Source: Macrophomina tecta (lineage: Eukaryota; Ascomycota; Dothideomycetes; Botryosphaeriales; Botryosphaeriaceae). From it: 64,000 nucleotides of DNA. Under the pieces are notes generated by a model that did no database searches, was not told the origin of the DNA, and saw nothing but the letters and a program-made list of their open reading frames with translations. The translations under genes were made by a program, and so were the position numbers. The DNA is taken from the NCBI GenBank assembly GCA_024180945.1, contig JAKSGN010000010.1, positions 1 through 64,000 of the forward strand, written 5' to 3'. Shown piece by piece: positions 41,668 through 51,900 of the stretch (positions are counted from its first letter, which is position 1; the number at the start of each line of letters is the position of its first letter).

Positions 41668-43724
41668 ATGTCTTAAGTTGATATTAGCATGAATTTGCAA
41701 GGGAAGAAAATATATTAATAGCAAGGCGGTGATGTGTCTACGGAGAAACGACAACTTTTAATTATGACTCTGGCATAGGATAGAAGCTCTTTGTCAGCCA
41801 CTGGAGACTCGCTTAATTTATAATAACGAAATGGGGCAAATACCAAAAACAACTCCAAACCAGTCCCGCCGGTCCACCTACAACGCCGGGGACCCAAGTG
41901 CAACTCATGTGCACCCTGTGTAGGTGTAGATTCTTATGCCTTGTGTGGTGTGGTTTGCGCCTCCGGGAGCCGGTGGAGCGCCAGTAGCGCGCCGAGCAGC
42001 CATGCGAGGCAAAAAGACGTCTGGGAAGTGTTAAGGCCGCAAGCGAAATACGCATAGTGTTAAGGCTTATGTAAGTACACATCGCGCCGTCGGACGCGTA
42101 GTTAGCTGCTGCAGACATGTTGCTAGGTCTGTATACGGACGGGAAGCGGGAGGAAGGAAATGCTGAATTCCGTATTCTATAGCGAGGAGTTGTACGCGGA
42201 GCGGCACTCTCATCAGGGGGCGCTTCATTCGCGGTTACGGTGTCGCTTGCGGAGGGGCGGGCGTGGAAGACGGTGTGACCCTTCGATGGAATGGAATGCG
42301 ACTGGCGGCGGTGCTAATCTGAGACTGGGCGTCCGTAGGTTGCGGGACAACTTCAACAAGTGCACGACGGACCAACATACAGGAACAAGCTGATTACCCT
42401 AATTATTTCTCCATTCCCTGGTCTTCCTTCAAATTCAACATCCTCGATCTTACAATGTCGTCAGCGTTATCACCATAAAGATAATGATCTGCAAACGGGA
42501 CGGAATTTTTTTTTTTTTTTTTAAAAAAAAAGTAGCCGCTTGCAGTCGAGCCAATTCTTGGCTAGACGCGACTAGGATGTTGCATCATTATGCTGCACGA
42601 AAATCTCACATGCACTAACGCCACTGGTTCGAAGCAGGGTGGTAAACACTTCAATTCACTCACTTGAATACCCCCGATTGAAGTGAAGTGCCAAGACCGC
42701 CCAAAAACGGGAATTGAAGTGAATTGAAGTGACCAGTTAGCGCCCCCAAGTAAAGTGAGTGACAAAAAGTGAGGGGTGAGGTATCGTGAGGCTTGACACC
42801 GTGTTGCAATTTGTACTACCTACAGTAGTGGTTAATAGCACCCTAGACGACCTCTACGTCTGCCTCTGGCTCATCTCCGCTTACCTGCTGTTCGCTCTAC
42901 CGCTTAACAACGCCCGCAGCAATCTAAGCCCTCATTGTCTGCCCAATAGCGATGGTGTTGGCTTCTAGCCGATTGCGCTGTGGCGTAACACTTATCTATG
43001 GTGCCCATTCCGCACCTGCCAGGGCGTGCCTCGAATGGGTGATATACGCTGTCCATCTGAACAATAAAGGACAATGGTGCCCGATTCGGCTGCGCGGTTT
43101 TACGCACCTCTCCGTTGGACGAGCGGAAGCGTTCGAAATTCACAACGGCTTCTTCAATGCTATATCCTACGACCAGAATCCCATCTTGCCCCTTCGCTAT
43201 ATGCGGTTTGCCATTGAAGATCCGCACGAAAAGTTTGTAAAGCCGAATCACTCGGTCTTTTTGCATGTCCAGCTCTTGGCCTCTTCTAAGTCTCCGAGTC
43301 GATGAGCAAAAAAACGAGTTTATCGTGGATGGCTATCGAAATCCGCCACCCCGTGATTCGCCATGGCATTCTATCAGTCAGCGAGTTGGCTTCACGATCT
43401 CAAAACCGTCATAGGAGGAAGGCAGCTGCGCCAGGACAGGATGGCTGAGGTGAGGATCACCGGAACGCAAGCAGCACGGAGACCATTTTGGCCACACATC
43501 GTACGCTCTGGGAGGCTACTCGGGTCCTATAACGAGATCGACGGGTTCACGCCGCCTAGCTCAGCTAGTCCCTACATCGACGGGCGTATCAATTCTCTTA
43601 ATGACGTAGATATGTCAGCATGCGTCATGACAAAAGGGAAACGTGTTCGCAGCTTCAGGAAGACGCGATGACTAGACTAACGATTGGATTCGATTTCTCT
43701 TCCTAACAGTTCTCTACGATGAGA
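41668..43724. other. Mostly unassigned; poly(T)-poly(A) tract and short inverted repeat
   Basis: T17A9 at 42506-42531. A perfect 14-bp inverted repeat CACTTCAATTCACT (42647-42660) / AGTGAATTGAAGTG (42718-42731) lies in a stretch of repeated GAAGTGA words. A 117-codon plus-strand frame at 42952-43305 has some coding look (VIYAVHLNNKGQWCPIRLRG) but no family, no promoter and no supported splice to later sequence. Confidence 0.4.
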
Positions 43725-44087
43725 CTACATGTCTTCCAACCTCTTCTTTGCTTCCTCTTTTGCTTCCTTGGAAACGGTCGGGTTCGTTATAGTAGCCTTT
43801 AATCCCCCAGCACTATTCACAATGTTCAGATCAATGACTGCAGCTAAAAGGGGAACTAACCTACACCCTGTTTGGATCTTTCCTTGCCTCGATTTCTTCG
43901 GCTTGCACTTCATAAAGCTTGTCGCGATGTTCTTCTTCGAGAACCTTGCGTGAGTGCTCTTTAGCTCGTTCAGAAGTATCTAATGCAGATTAAGCGAGTC
44001 AAAGTGAGACAATTGGACTGCGGTTGGCATACGAGGATTGGTGATGGTAGCTTTGTGGCCAATGGCAACGTTTGCAGGGTCTGGCAT
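43725..44087 (-). CDS. con-6: Conidiation-specific protein 6 (Con-6) homologue, three exons, 85 aa
   Basis: Exons 44033-44087, 43865-43979 and 43725-43812; introns of 53 and 52 bp with GTATGC and GTAGGT donors and TAG acceptors join in frame. The product has the two Con-6 repeats: IGHKATITNPHTSERAKEHS and GGLKATITNPTVSKEAKEEA, each followed by a charged helix (RKVLEEEHRDKL, KKRLEDM). The length of 85 aa is normal for the family. Con-6 proteins are small, hydrophilic, accumulate in conidia and are consumed at germination; molecular role unclear. The first repeat spans an intron. Both repeats are intact. Confidence 0.9.
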
Positions 44088-44644
44088 ATTTCTGTGTCGT
44101 ATTTGGTTAGAAGTTGAAGTTTAGCGGGTGTGGTGGTCTCTTCGTGAGACGGCGCGGGAAGTTTGATACTTAAGTGTCAAAAGAGCGACGCCGCCCTAAT
44201 GATGGGCGGTCTGTTAGACCCTGTATTCTGACATTAAGAGAATTTTTGATAGCACACTATGCGAGAAACGGAAGCGTTGGAAATGTGACCCACGTATAAA
44301 ACGTAACGGTGAGTGGACCCTGCTGAGAATGGTAGATATTGTCAATATGAGGTCATCCTGAAGGATGCCGTTAAATGCCAAAATGCTAACGATCAAACAG
44401 CTGCGCGGCTCCCCCCATGGCTCCTGGTACAATCTTTTGCAACTCTGCATATCTACCAGCATCGTCTGCATTGCCTCATTGGTGCTTCTTGCTGATCCGC
44501 TCTGTAGTGTAAGAATGGTCACTGGGTCGATGTGAGATATGAAGCACCGGGCAACTGCACAGGCTGCCACGGTCTTTCCACGATATCCGATTGGATGGCC
44601 GAGGCTCCACCACCACAGTGACGTCACCGCATCTTTGACGACTA
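44088..44644. other. Con-6 upstream region
   Basis: No TATA box close to the start and no other gene seen; probably promoter of con-6 followed by unassigned sequence. Confidence 0.35.
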
Positions 44645-44886
44645 ACGTAATCCACAAGCGAGCGAGACACACAAGCGAGCGAGACGCGCGTCGCTCTCAT
44701 TCATCTTTCCAACTATGCCTCCCCAAACACGTATCGAAAAGATCCGAAAAGAGGGCCGTACGACACTCGCACTTCATGCCCTTCAACAAGGCCAACTTTC
44801 AAGCGGCCGAGCCGGCTCGCGGCTGTCCCCAATGCAGCAACCATCCCAGGCCTGAGATCGTTGGCCGGCCCATACAAAACGGGGAG
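44645..44886 (+). mobile_element. 5' remnant of a Fot1/pogo transposon
   Basis: After a TA at 44643-44644 comes ACGTAATCCACAAGCGAGCG, followed by a second ACAAGCGAGCGAGAC: this matches the terminal inverted repeat of the element at 55527. The ATG at 44715 starts MPPQTRIEKIRKEGRTTLAL, then HALQQGQLSS, the N terminus of Fot1/pogo transposases. A frame change near 44803 leads to SRLAAVPNAATIPGL and LAGPYKTGS before similarity is lost at TTAGGGTTAG. The other end is missing from the window. Confidence 0.75.
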
Positions 44887-45624
44887 TTAGGGTTAGCAAC
44901 CGTCGGGGGCTGAGATGTTTGGTGGTAGGGGGCTGAGATTATTGGGGTTCCGGGGCGAAAATCGCGGATGCGACCCGCCAGGATTTCGCGCGCCCGCGCC
45001 CGAAGACGCCGGAGCGGGTTCGAAGTGGCCGGAAAGCCATCGTCGCGGTGATAGAATCGAGAAGGTCGGCGGTGAGTGTTGGGGTGAAGTTGGTGAGGGC
45101 GGCGTCGCGCACGGGCCGGGAGCGCCGGGCAGCGGTTCGTTCGAAAAAGCCGCCGGGTAAGTTAGGGTTTTGGAAAACCGAACCCCAAGCCGCGAGCGAC
45201 CCCGAGAAAAGCAGCAGCGGCGGCGGCAGCACCGCGAAGCAGGCGGGGAGGCGGTGTTCGCCGGGTAGGTTAGAGGGAGGAACCAAAAAAAAAAAAAAAA
45301 AAAAAAAGAAAGAAAGAAAAGGGCGCGACACCAAAAAAAAAGTCAGAAGCTTCCAACGACCGGGGTTCCGATTGGGCGGTCCCGAGTCGGACGGTAGTCA
45401 GGCAGGCCCAGCCAGGCAAAGGCGGAAAGCAAAAAAGGGAAAAAGCAAGCAAGGGCGACGCGTGGTGGTAAGGGGACGAGACGCGTGCCGACGCGGTCGA
45501 GATCAAGCAGAAACACGACCACGACCGCCGCCGTTATCAGCAGTCATTCATCAGTTTAGCAGTCAAGCAAGCAGTCAAAGCAGTCAAGCAAAGCAGTCAA
45601 GCAGTTAGTCAGTCAATTAAGTAG
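44887..45624. other. G-rich leader of the helicase gene with a telomere-like motif
   Basis: TTAGGGTTAG at 44887-44896, then two GGGGGCTGAGAT words (about 44907 and 44928), later GTTAGGGTTTTGG at 45161. An A-run of about 25 lies at 45283-45307 followed by (GAAA)n. Repeats of AGCAGTCAA occur at 45560-45610 and of CCAGCCAG at 45665-45682. Frames through this stretch are low complexity; the true start of the gene may lie in it. Confidence 0.45.
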
Positions 45625-46252
45625 GGAATCAGGCATGCAAACAATGAAATAATCAAACCAACCAACCAGCCAGCCAGCCAGCCAATCATAGAACCGTTTA
45701 AGTACGTGCCCGAATTCAGAATCATCGTTTGCAAGGAATGCGGTTTAGCCGTCGTGTCCGATAAGGTGGACGCGCATTTGCGGGGACCCAAGCACCGTAT
45801 GGACGCGGCGAGTAGGCGGGCCATTGTCGAGGTGGTTAAAGAAATTAAGGGCGCGATCCGCGACAGGGCGCAGTTGAAGAGCCGGTTCAAGACGCCCAGA
45901 AGCCCGGTCCCAGCCATCCAGCATTTACCGATCCGGGAGGATGGGTTGAAGTGCAGGTTGGGAGCGGCGGCGACGGCGGAGGGGCAGAGCAACGGCAACA
46001 GCGGCGGCGAATGCGGATACATCGTGCGTACGGAGGAGCGGATAAGGAAGCATTGCAGGAGCGTGCACGGGTGGGTAAACGTGCAGCCCAGAGGGGGATC
46101 GTTAGCGCAGCGGTCCAGGGCCCACGGGTTACCCAGACCATGGCGGATGGGAGTGCGGTGCCAGAGATTTTTCAACCAAGGTGCCGGGCAAGAGTATTTC
46201 GAGGTGTTGGGCCCGGCGGAAGGGGGGAATCAGCGCGGAAGAGGGACGGCAG

Positions 46253-48977
46253 CAGACATCCCAGTAATAAATATATATTTATTATTAAGGGCATATTTAT
46301 TGTTAAGCTTTTCCATAAGGATAATAATATAGACGCTGCCAATAAATATATATTGTTAACTATTAATAATATAGGCCCACTATTTTCCAGCGCCAATTCC
46401 CCCAGAGTGTTTCAGATTAAATTGCAGTCTTGTACGCATATTACTGCTTATCAGGCCTCTAGATAGGAGGTGAACTCCAATGTTTGTAACTCCTAGCAAC
46501 CGAAACTGCTGCCTCGCCATACCCGTCACGTTGCAAGTACGCAGTTCGTAATACATCAGCGACATATCTCTACACACGACAATGGACGTCAACATATCCT
46601 CACTGCCCCAATCCAATGCCCCGTCAAGTTCTTCCTCCGTGGTACCCTCTGACAGTGCCTCACAAGTTGCCAGCACACTGTCAGAACCCGAGGCATCGTC
46701 AGCTCAGCATACGGTCAAGAGACGGAAACTGAGAGCCACATCAACATGGGATCACTTTCGAGAAGCTCAAGGCGACGAGCCACGTACTATGAGCGGGAAA
46801 TTACTTCACTACTGCACGCGTTGTCGCAATCCATCCTGGTCAACCCACATATCTGGCAACGCCCGCTATCATCTCGAGAAGGCTCATCACATACTTGTTC
46901 GAGAGGATTCAAAATCTCAAAACAGGCGCCAACTAGCCATCGAAAATGCCTTCGCAAGAACAACCGGCAAGCGGCTGCAGCAAGTCAGGGAGAATGAGAT
47001 GAACACTCTACGGAGTGTAATCAATGTCGATGCCTTTCGAGAGGCACAGATGTTGCTATCCGCACATAAACATTTACCGCTCAACTTCGTAACCTGGCCG
47101 GAATACCAGGCACTTCTGGCCGCGATAAACCCTGCCGTTGAAGAGTTCCTAACTGATTCCGGTAGCACAGTTGCGGCGGACTTGGATAGGGCCTACGATG
47201 CGCATCAACAATCCGTAAAGGAATGGCTAGAACGTGCCCGGAGCCTCGTACACATTGCTATGGACGTATGGTCTTCTCCTCAGCGGAAGGCCTATATCGC
47301 TGTTCACGCCCAATGGGTTGACGAGGCCTACAAACCTCGGAAAGCATTGCTAGGGCTACCAAACCTCCGCCGCTCTCACGCCGGCACGGCTATGGCACCT
47401 CACTTGATGACGATTATCCGACAGTACCACTTAGCGCCCCGAATCGGCTACTTCACTGGGGACAATGACGCAAAGAATGACACCTGTCTCCGCCAACTTG
47501 CTGTTGAGCTGTCGCAAGAGTACGGCCTTACACTTGACCCAGTGTCCTCTCGAACGCGGTGTGCCGGCCACATCATTAACTTGTCCCTTCAAGCCTTTCT
47601 CTTTGCAACTAGTGAGGACGCTCTGCAGGCCGCAATTGCGCAGGCGCAACACGAGGTAAATGATGTAACAGTTGCGGACGCGTTACACGACCAAATTCAG
47701 TCGAACACTTGTCACAAGAGTCACGACAGGCGCAAGAAACGCCATGACACTGCCGGCTGGCGGAGCATCGGCCCAATGGGTAAACTCCACAACATTGCGG
47801 TGTTCATCCGTAATTCCACAGTGCGCAACGATGCATGGGATGACATTGCAGAAAAGGCGCTTGGAATTGACAATATCACCCGTTGGAACTCATGGTTCAA
47901 GTTGCTTGATGCGGCTATCAGCCAAGAGGGTCCATTGTCAATATTCCTCAACCAATACCACAACGAGCTGGAAGACGACATCCTCACACATGATGATTGG
48001 CAAGTACTCAAAATGACTCACGAGTTCTTGCAGCCGTTTTACCAAGCGACCTTGGAGCAGCAAATGGAGTGGGCATCAATAGATCAGGTGCTAGAGAATA
48101 TGGATATTCTTTTCATGCAGTTTGAGAATGCCAAGGTAAGCCATGGACGGCTCGATCGATTACCAGACCTGGACTGATGTTAAAGCAGGGCAAATACGCC
48201 AGCAACGCGCGTATGGTTCATTCCATTCACATGGGTTGGTGGGTTCTCTCGAAGTATTATGAAGAGAGTGACAGAAACCCAATATATGCCACGGCATTAT
48301 TGCTCCATCCAGAAAAGCGCCGGAGGTACCTTGACCGCCACTGGGCAGAGGAATGGAGGCAGACCGCTATTGCTGGTGCACGGCAGCATTGGGCGAAGTA
48401 CAAGGACCGGCCACTCCCGTCGGAGTCCGCGGCTCGGCTGAACGACGAACGACGGGAAGTAACACCGTACGAGCGTATCAAGCAGTCAATGAGTGTCTTG
48501 GATGAACCCGGAGATGAGGATGAATTCGAAAAATTCGTCAATTCTCCGCCAAGACCTATGACGACCAAAACACCGCTTGAATGGTGGTGTCGAGAAGAAC
48601 AGAGGATTGAGTATCCACGTTTACACCAATTGGCCATTGACATACTAAGTGTGCCGGCGATGTCCGACGATCCGGAACGGGTATTCTCTTGCGCAAGGCG
48701 GACAATTTCTTGGGACAGGGCACGGCTCTCGCCTGATACTATCGAGAAGCTTCAATGCCTGAGCAACTGGGTGAAGAATGACTTGGTCCGCAAAGTCTAC
48801 GTGGCAGTAGATGGTAAGGTCATGGATATTGCTGGCGGCAACGACGACATGCATGGCGCTTCAGTTTTATATTAATAATTATTGATAAGCTTAGCAATCG
48901 ATAATAATATTAGGATCTGCCAATGAATACATAAAAATATGTCAATATTATGTATTTATTTATTATTGGGATGTCTG
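46253..48977 (+). mobile_element. hAT transposon copy 2, 2725 bp, complete
   Basis: Ends CAGACATCCCAGTAATAAAT and ATTATTGGGATGTCTG; flanked by the 8-bp duplication GACGGCAG at 46245-46252 and 48978-48985. Same length as copy 1 and opposite orientation. Removing it and one duplication copy restores the reading frame of the helicase gene exactly, which proves the insertion point. Confidence 0.97.
46582..48875 (+). CDS. hAT transposase (copy 2), about 747 aa
   Basis: Exon 1 46582-48135 and exon 2 from 48186 (or 48189) to 48875; the intron starts GTAAGC. BED finger, RNase H-like core and hATC motif (DPERVFSCARR) are as in copy 1. Differences from copy 1 are few and mostly conservative: MDVWSS, QHEVND, ALHDQIQ, DDIAEK, VLKMTHEF, MDILFMQF, ARQHWAK, PLPSES and LKQGK. 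No lesion is visible. Which copy is the parent cannot be told from the window. Confidence 0.9.
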
Positions 48978-51900
48978 GACGGCAGCAACAGCGGCAGCGC
49001 CGGCCAAGGTCAGCCAACACGTCCGCCGACAGACCGAGGCGCGCATGAAGAAGGCGGACGGGCGGCGCAAGGCGGTAGTGCGGCCGCAGGAAAAGTTGGA
49101 GGCCAACCCGTGGTTAAAGCGGGTCGGATGGACAGAGCATTTGGCCGGTTTCGCCATGGGAGATTTAATGCGGCACGTAGAGTTGCCAGCGGAGGAGCAG
49201 CGGCGGCAGGAGGAGGAGGAGAAGGAGAATAGGGTGGAGGCGGAGCAGCGCAGGGAAGGTGGAAACAGAGACGCCGCCGCCAGCACCACAACCAGCAACC
49301 GGATCGAGCAGGATAGGCGGCGACGCGAGCGAACGCAGTCGCAGATTTTGGCCATCATGTGCGAGAGTTTCGGCCAGATGATCGACAGGGCGCAGCGGAC
49401 GGTTTTAACGTCCGTCAGCATCGAGGTGTCGTTCGAGATAATCCGCAAGGAGGCCAACGTCAAGCCGGCGTACCCGTTCGAGGCCCGTATGGGCGAGGAC
49501 ACGAAGCAGCGGTACAAGCAGGTGTGGCAGCGGGTCATCGGTTACGTTTTCCGCACGCACGGTATGGCCAAGGTGGAAGGAGGGGAGTGTAAAATGGGCG
49601 GGAGAAGGGGAGAAGGGCGGAGAAGAGGGGGATAGGAAGAAGAAGGGCGGGAAGAAGAAGATGGCGAGGGGCAATCGGCGGTGGGGAAAAGGCCGCCGTA
49701 CGAGTTAACGGCGGAGCAGGAGATAGCGTTGTACGATTTCATCGAGGAGGCCAGGTTGGAGTGGGCGGAGGGGAGAGCGGTGGAGATAGCGATACCGGTG
49801 GAGGAGAACGTCGAGGACGGCGAGACGAAGGATGATCCAGAGGATGAGGAGGAGGGTGGAGGGCGCAGAAACGGATGAATAGAGGTTGTTAACGAGGAAG
49901 GATTAGATAGTAATAGCAGTAAAGGCAGTGGCAGCGAAGAGGAAGGGGATAAGGAGGGCATAAGCCCATTGGAGCGCAAGTGTTTGGCGTTTTGCATCAG
50001 TTTGTTGGACCACCAGACGGAGGACGGCAGCCACGTCAGCGCGTTGATCAGCGGATTGGCCGTTTTGGGCATCGACGAGGGCGGCAAGGAGTGGCAGAGC
50101 GCGTTAGTGTACACGCCCAGGTTGTCGGCGGTGATCAAGTTGGCGCGGATGATGGTGGTCCAGAGCGCGCGGCAGGCGGCCAGGGACAGCGGCGACGGCA
50201 GGATTTGGCGCCGGGTGAGAGCGATGGTGGACCGGTTTATGGTCAGGAACGCGCCGACGCCGATGAGTTGGATGTACGACGCGCGCACGTACGGCATGAA
50301 GATCAGGTACACGACGACGGCGGCCGGGGCGGTGCGGTGGAAGGGCGCGGACGGCGAGACGTTGTCGTACCGCGACATCGAGTTCAGCATGGACGGGTTT
50401 AGGGCGTGGGTGCACGGGTTGGCGGGCGACGGCCGTTGCGCGTTGGTGGAGGAGATCATGCAGGTTTCGGCCGGCCAGGAGCGCGCGGGAGGGCATTTAC
50501 CGGCCATCCAGTGGGATCGGTTGCGGGACAACCCGAGCGTGACGGAGCCGGGATGGTTTTTCGTCAAGGACCCGCGCAACCGGTTCGAGGTGGACGGAGA
50601 GTGGTGGTTGTTCGACCGGTTGATCGTGGGTCGGGAGCAGCGTCAGCATCAGCGCCAGCACCAGCAGCGGCGGCGGCGGCGGAGATGGCAGTTCATCGCC
50701 AACCCGGATAAAAACCCCGACCAGCACCCCGTCAGATGGGACCACGAAGCCATCGCCGCGTTTAGGCGCGCGGTCGGCCGATTCAGGGAGCAGTTAGCCA
50801 TTTTAATGCACATCACCGGCGGCGGGCCGGCGCGCGTGCCCGAGTTGATGAGCGTGCGGTATTGCAACACGGCCAACGGCGGCCAGCGCAACGTGTTTGT
50901 GGAGGACGGATTAATGGTATACGTGACGCGGTATCACAAGGGGCACGGCAAGGACGGCAGTTTAAAGATCATCCACCGTTATTTGCCGCGGGAGGTGGGT
51001 GAGTTGTTGATGTGGTACGTGTGGTTGGTCGTCCCATTCGAGCGGCGGTTGGCGTTCGCGGTCGAGGGCAGGGACAGGCCGCCGGAGGAGAACGGGTTCA
51101 TTTGGAGCCAGGAGGGGCCGGGCGAGGCCAGATGGACGGCCAGCCGGTTCCGCAAGGCGTTGAAGCGGGACAGCAAGATGCGGATGGGCGTCGAGGTGGG
51201 CGTGGCGGCGTACCGGCAGTGCATCCAGGCGATCGGCAACAAGTTCATCAAAGGGGACCATTTTTTTCGACGCCGACGAGGAGGGGGAGGAGGGTGGGGA
51301 GGAGGGAGAGGAAGGAGAGGGCGGAAGCCACACGTGGGACATGCAGTTCGGGCACACGACGCGCATGGCGGGCGCCGTGTACGGGCGGTTGATGTTCGAG
51401 GCGGCGCAGGAGTTGAAGCCGGTAATGGAGCGGTATAGGGCGGCCAGTATCAGGTTCCACCGGTTCCAGCAGCACGCGTCGACGTTGCAAGAGTTACGGC
51501 GGGGCGGCAAAAAGCGGTCGGCGGCGGCGATGGCGGAGGCCATGGACGCCGATTTCAGGCGGTGGAAGAAGGTCAAGACGGTAAATAGGCGGCAGGTGTT
51601 ACGGCAGTTGACGGGCAAGGAGAACGCCGAGTTCAGGGGCGTACAGGAGCAGGCGACAGAGGCGGTAGTAGAGGGCCGTAGCCCGTTGTTAGTAATAATG
51701 GGCACGGGTGCGGGCAAGAGCGTGGTATTCATAATCCCGGCATTGTGCGCGGCCAGCGTGGGCGAGCGGGGCACGACGGTGGTAGTGGTGCCGTTGAATT
51801 CGTTGAGAGGGGATATAGTGGACAGGTGCCGGCGGGCAGGCATCGCGGCGGCGGAGTGGGATAGGCGGCGGCCGGAGGAGGCGTCCATCGTATTTATAAC

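Noticed and set aside
42580..42640. tRNA gene suggested by a GGTTCGA word
   Set aside because: No acceptor stem, D-arm or anticodon arm can be folded around it.
42952..43305. 117-codon plus-strand ORF as a gene
   Set aside because: Protein-like in parts, but an equally long minus-strand frame covers it, and no promoter, splice support or family was found.
49542..50579. Long minus-strand frame of 345 codons
   Set aside because: Shadow of the GC-rich helicase gene; composition is Ser/Pro/Leu low complexity without domains. The same applies to 50962-52221 and 52946-53849.
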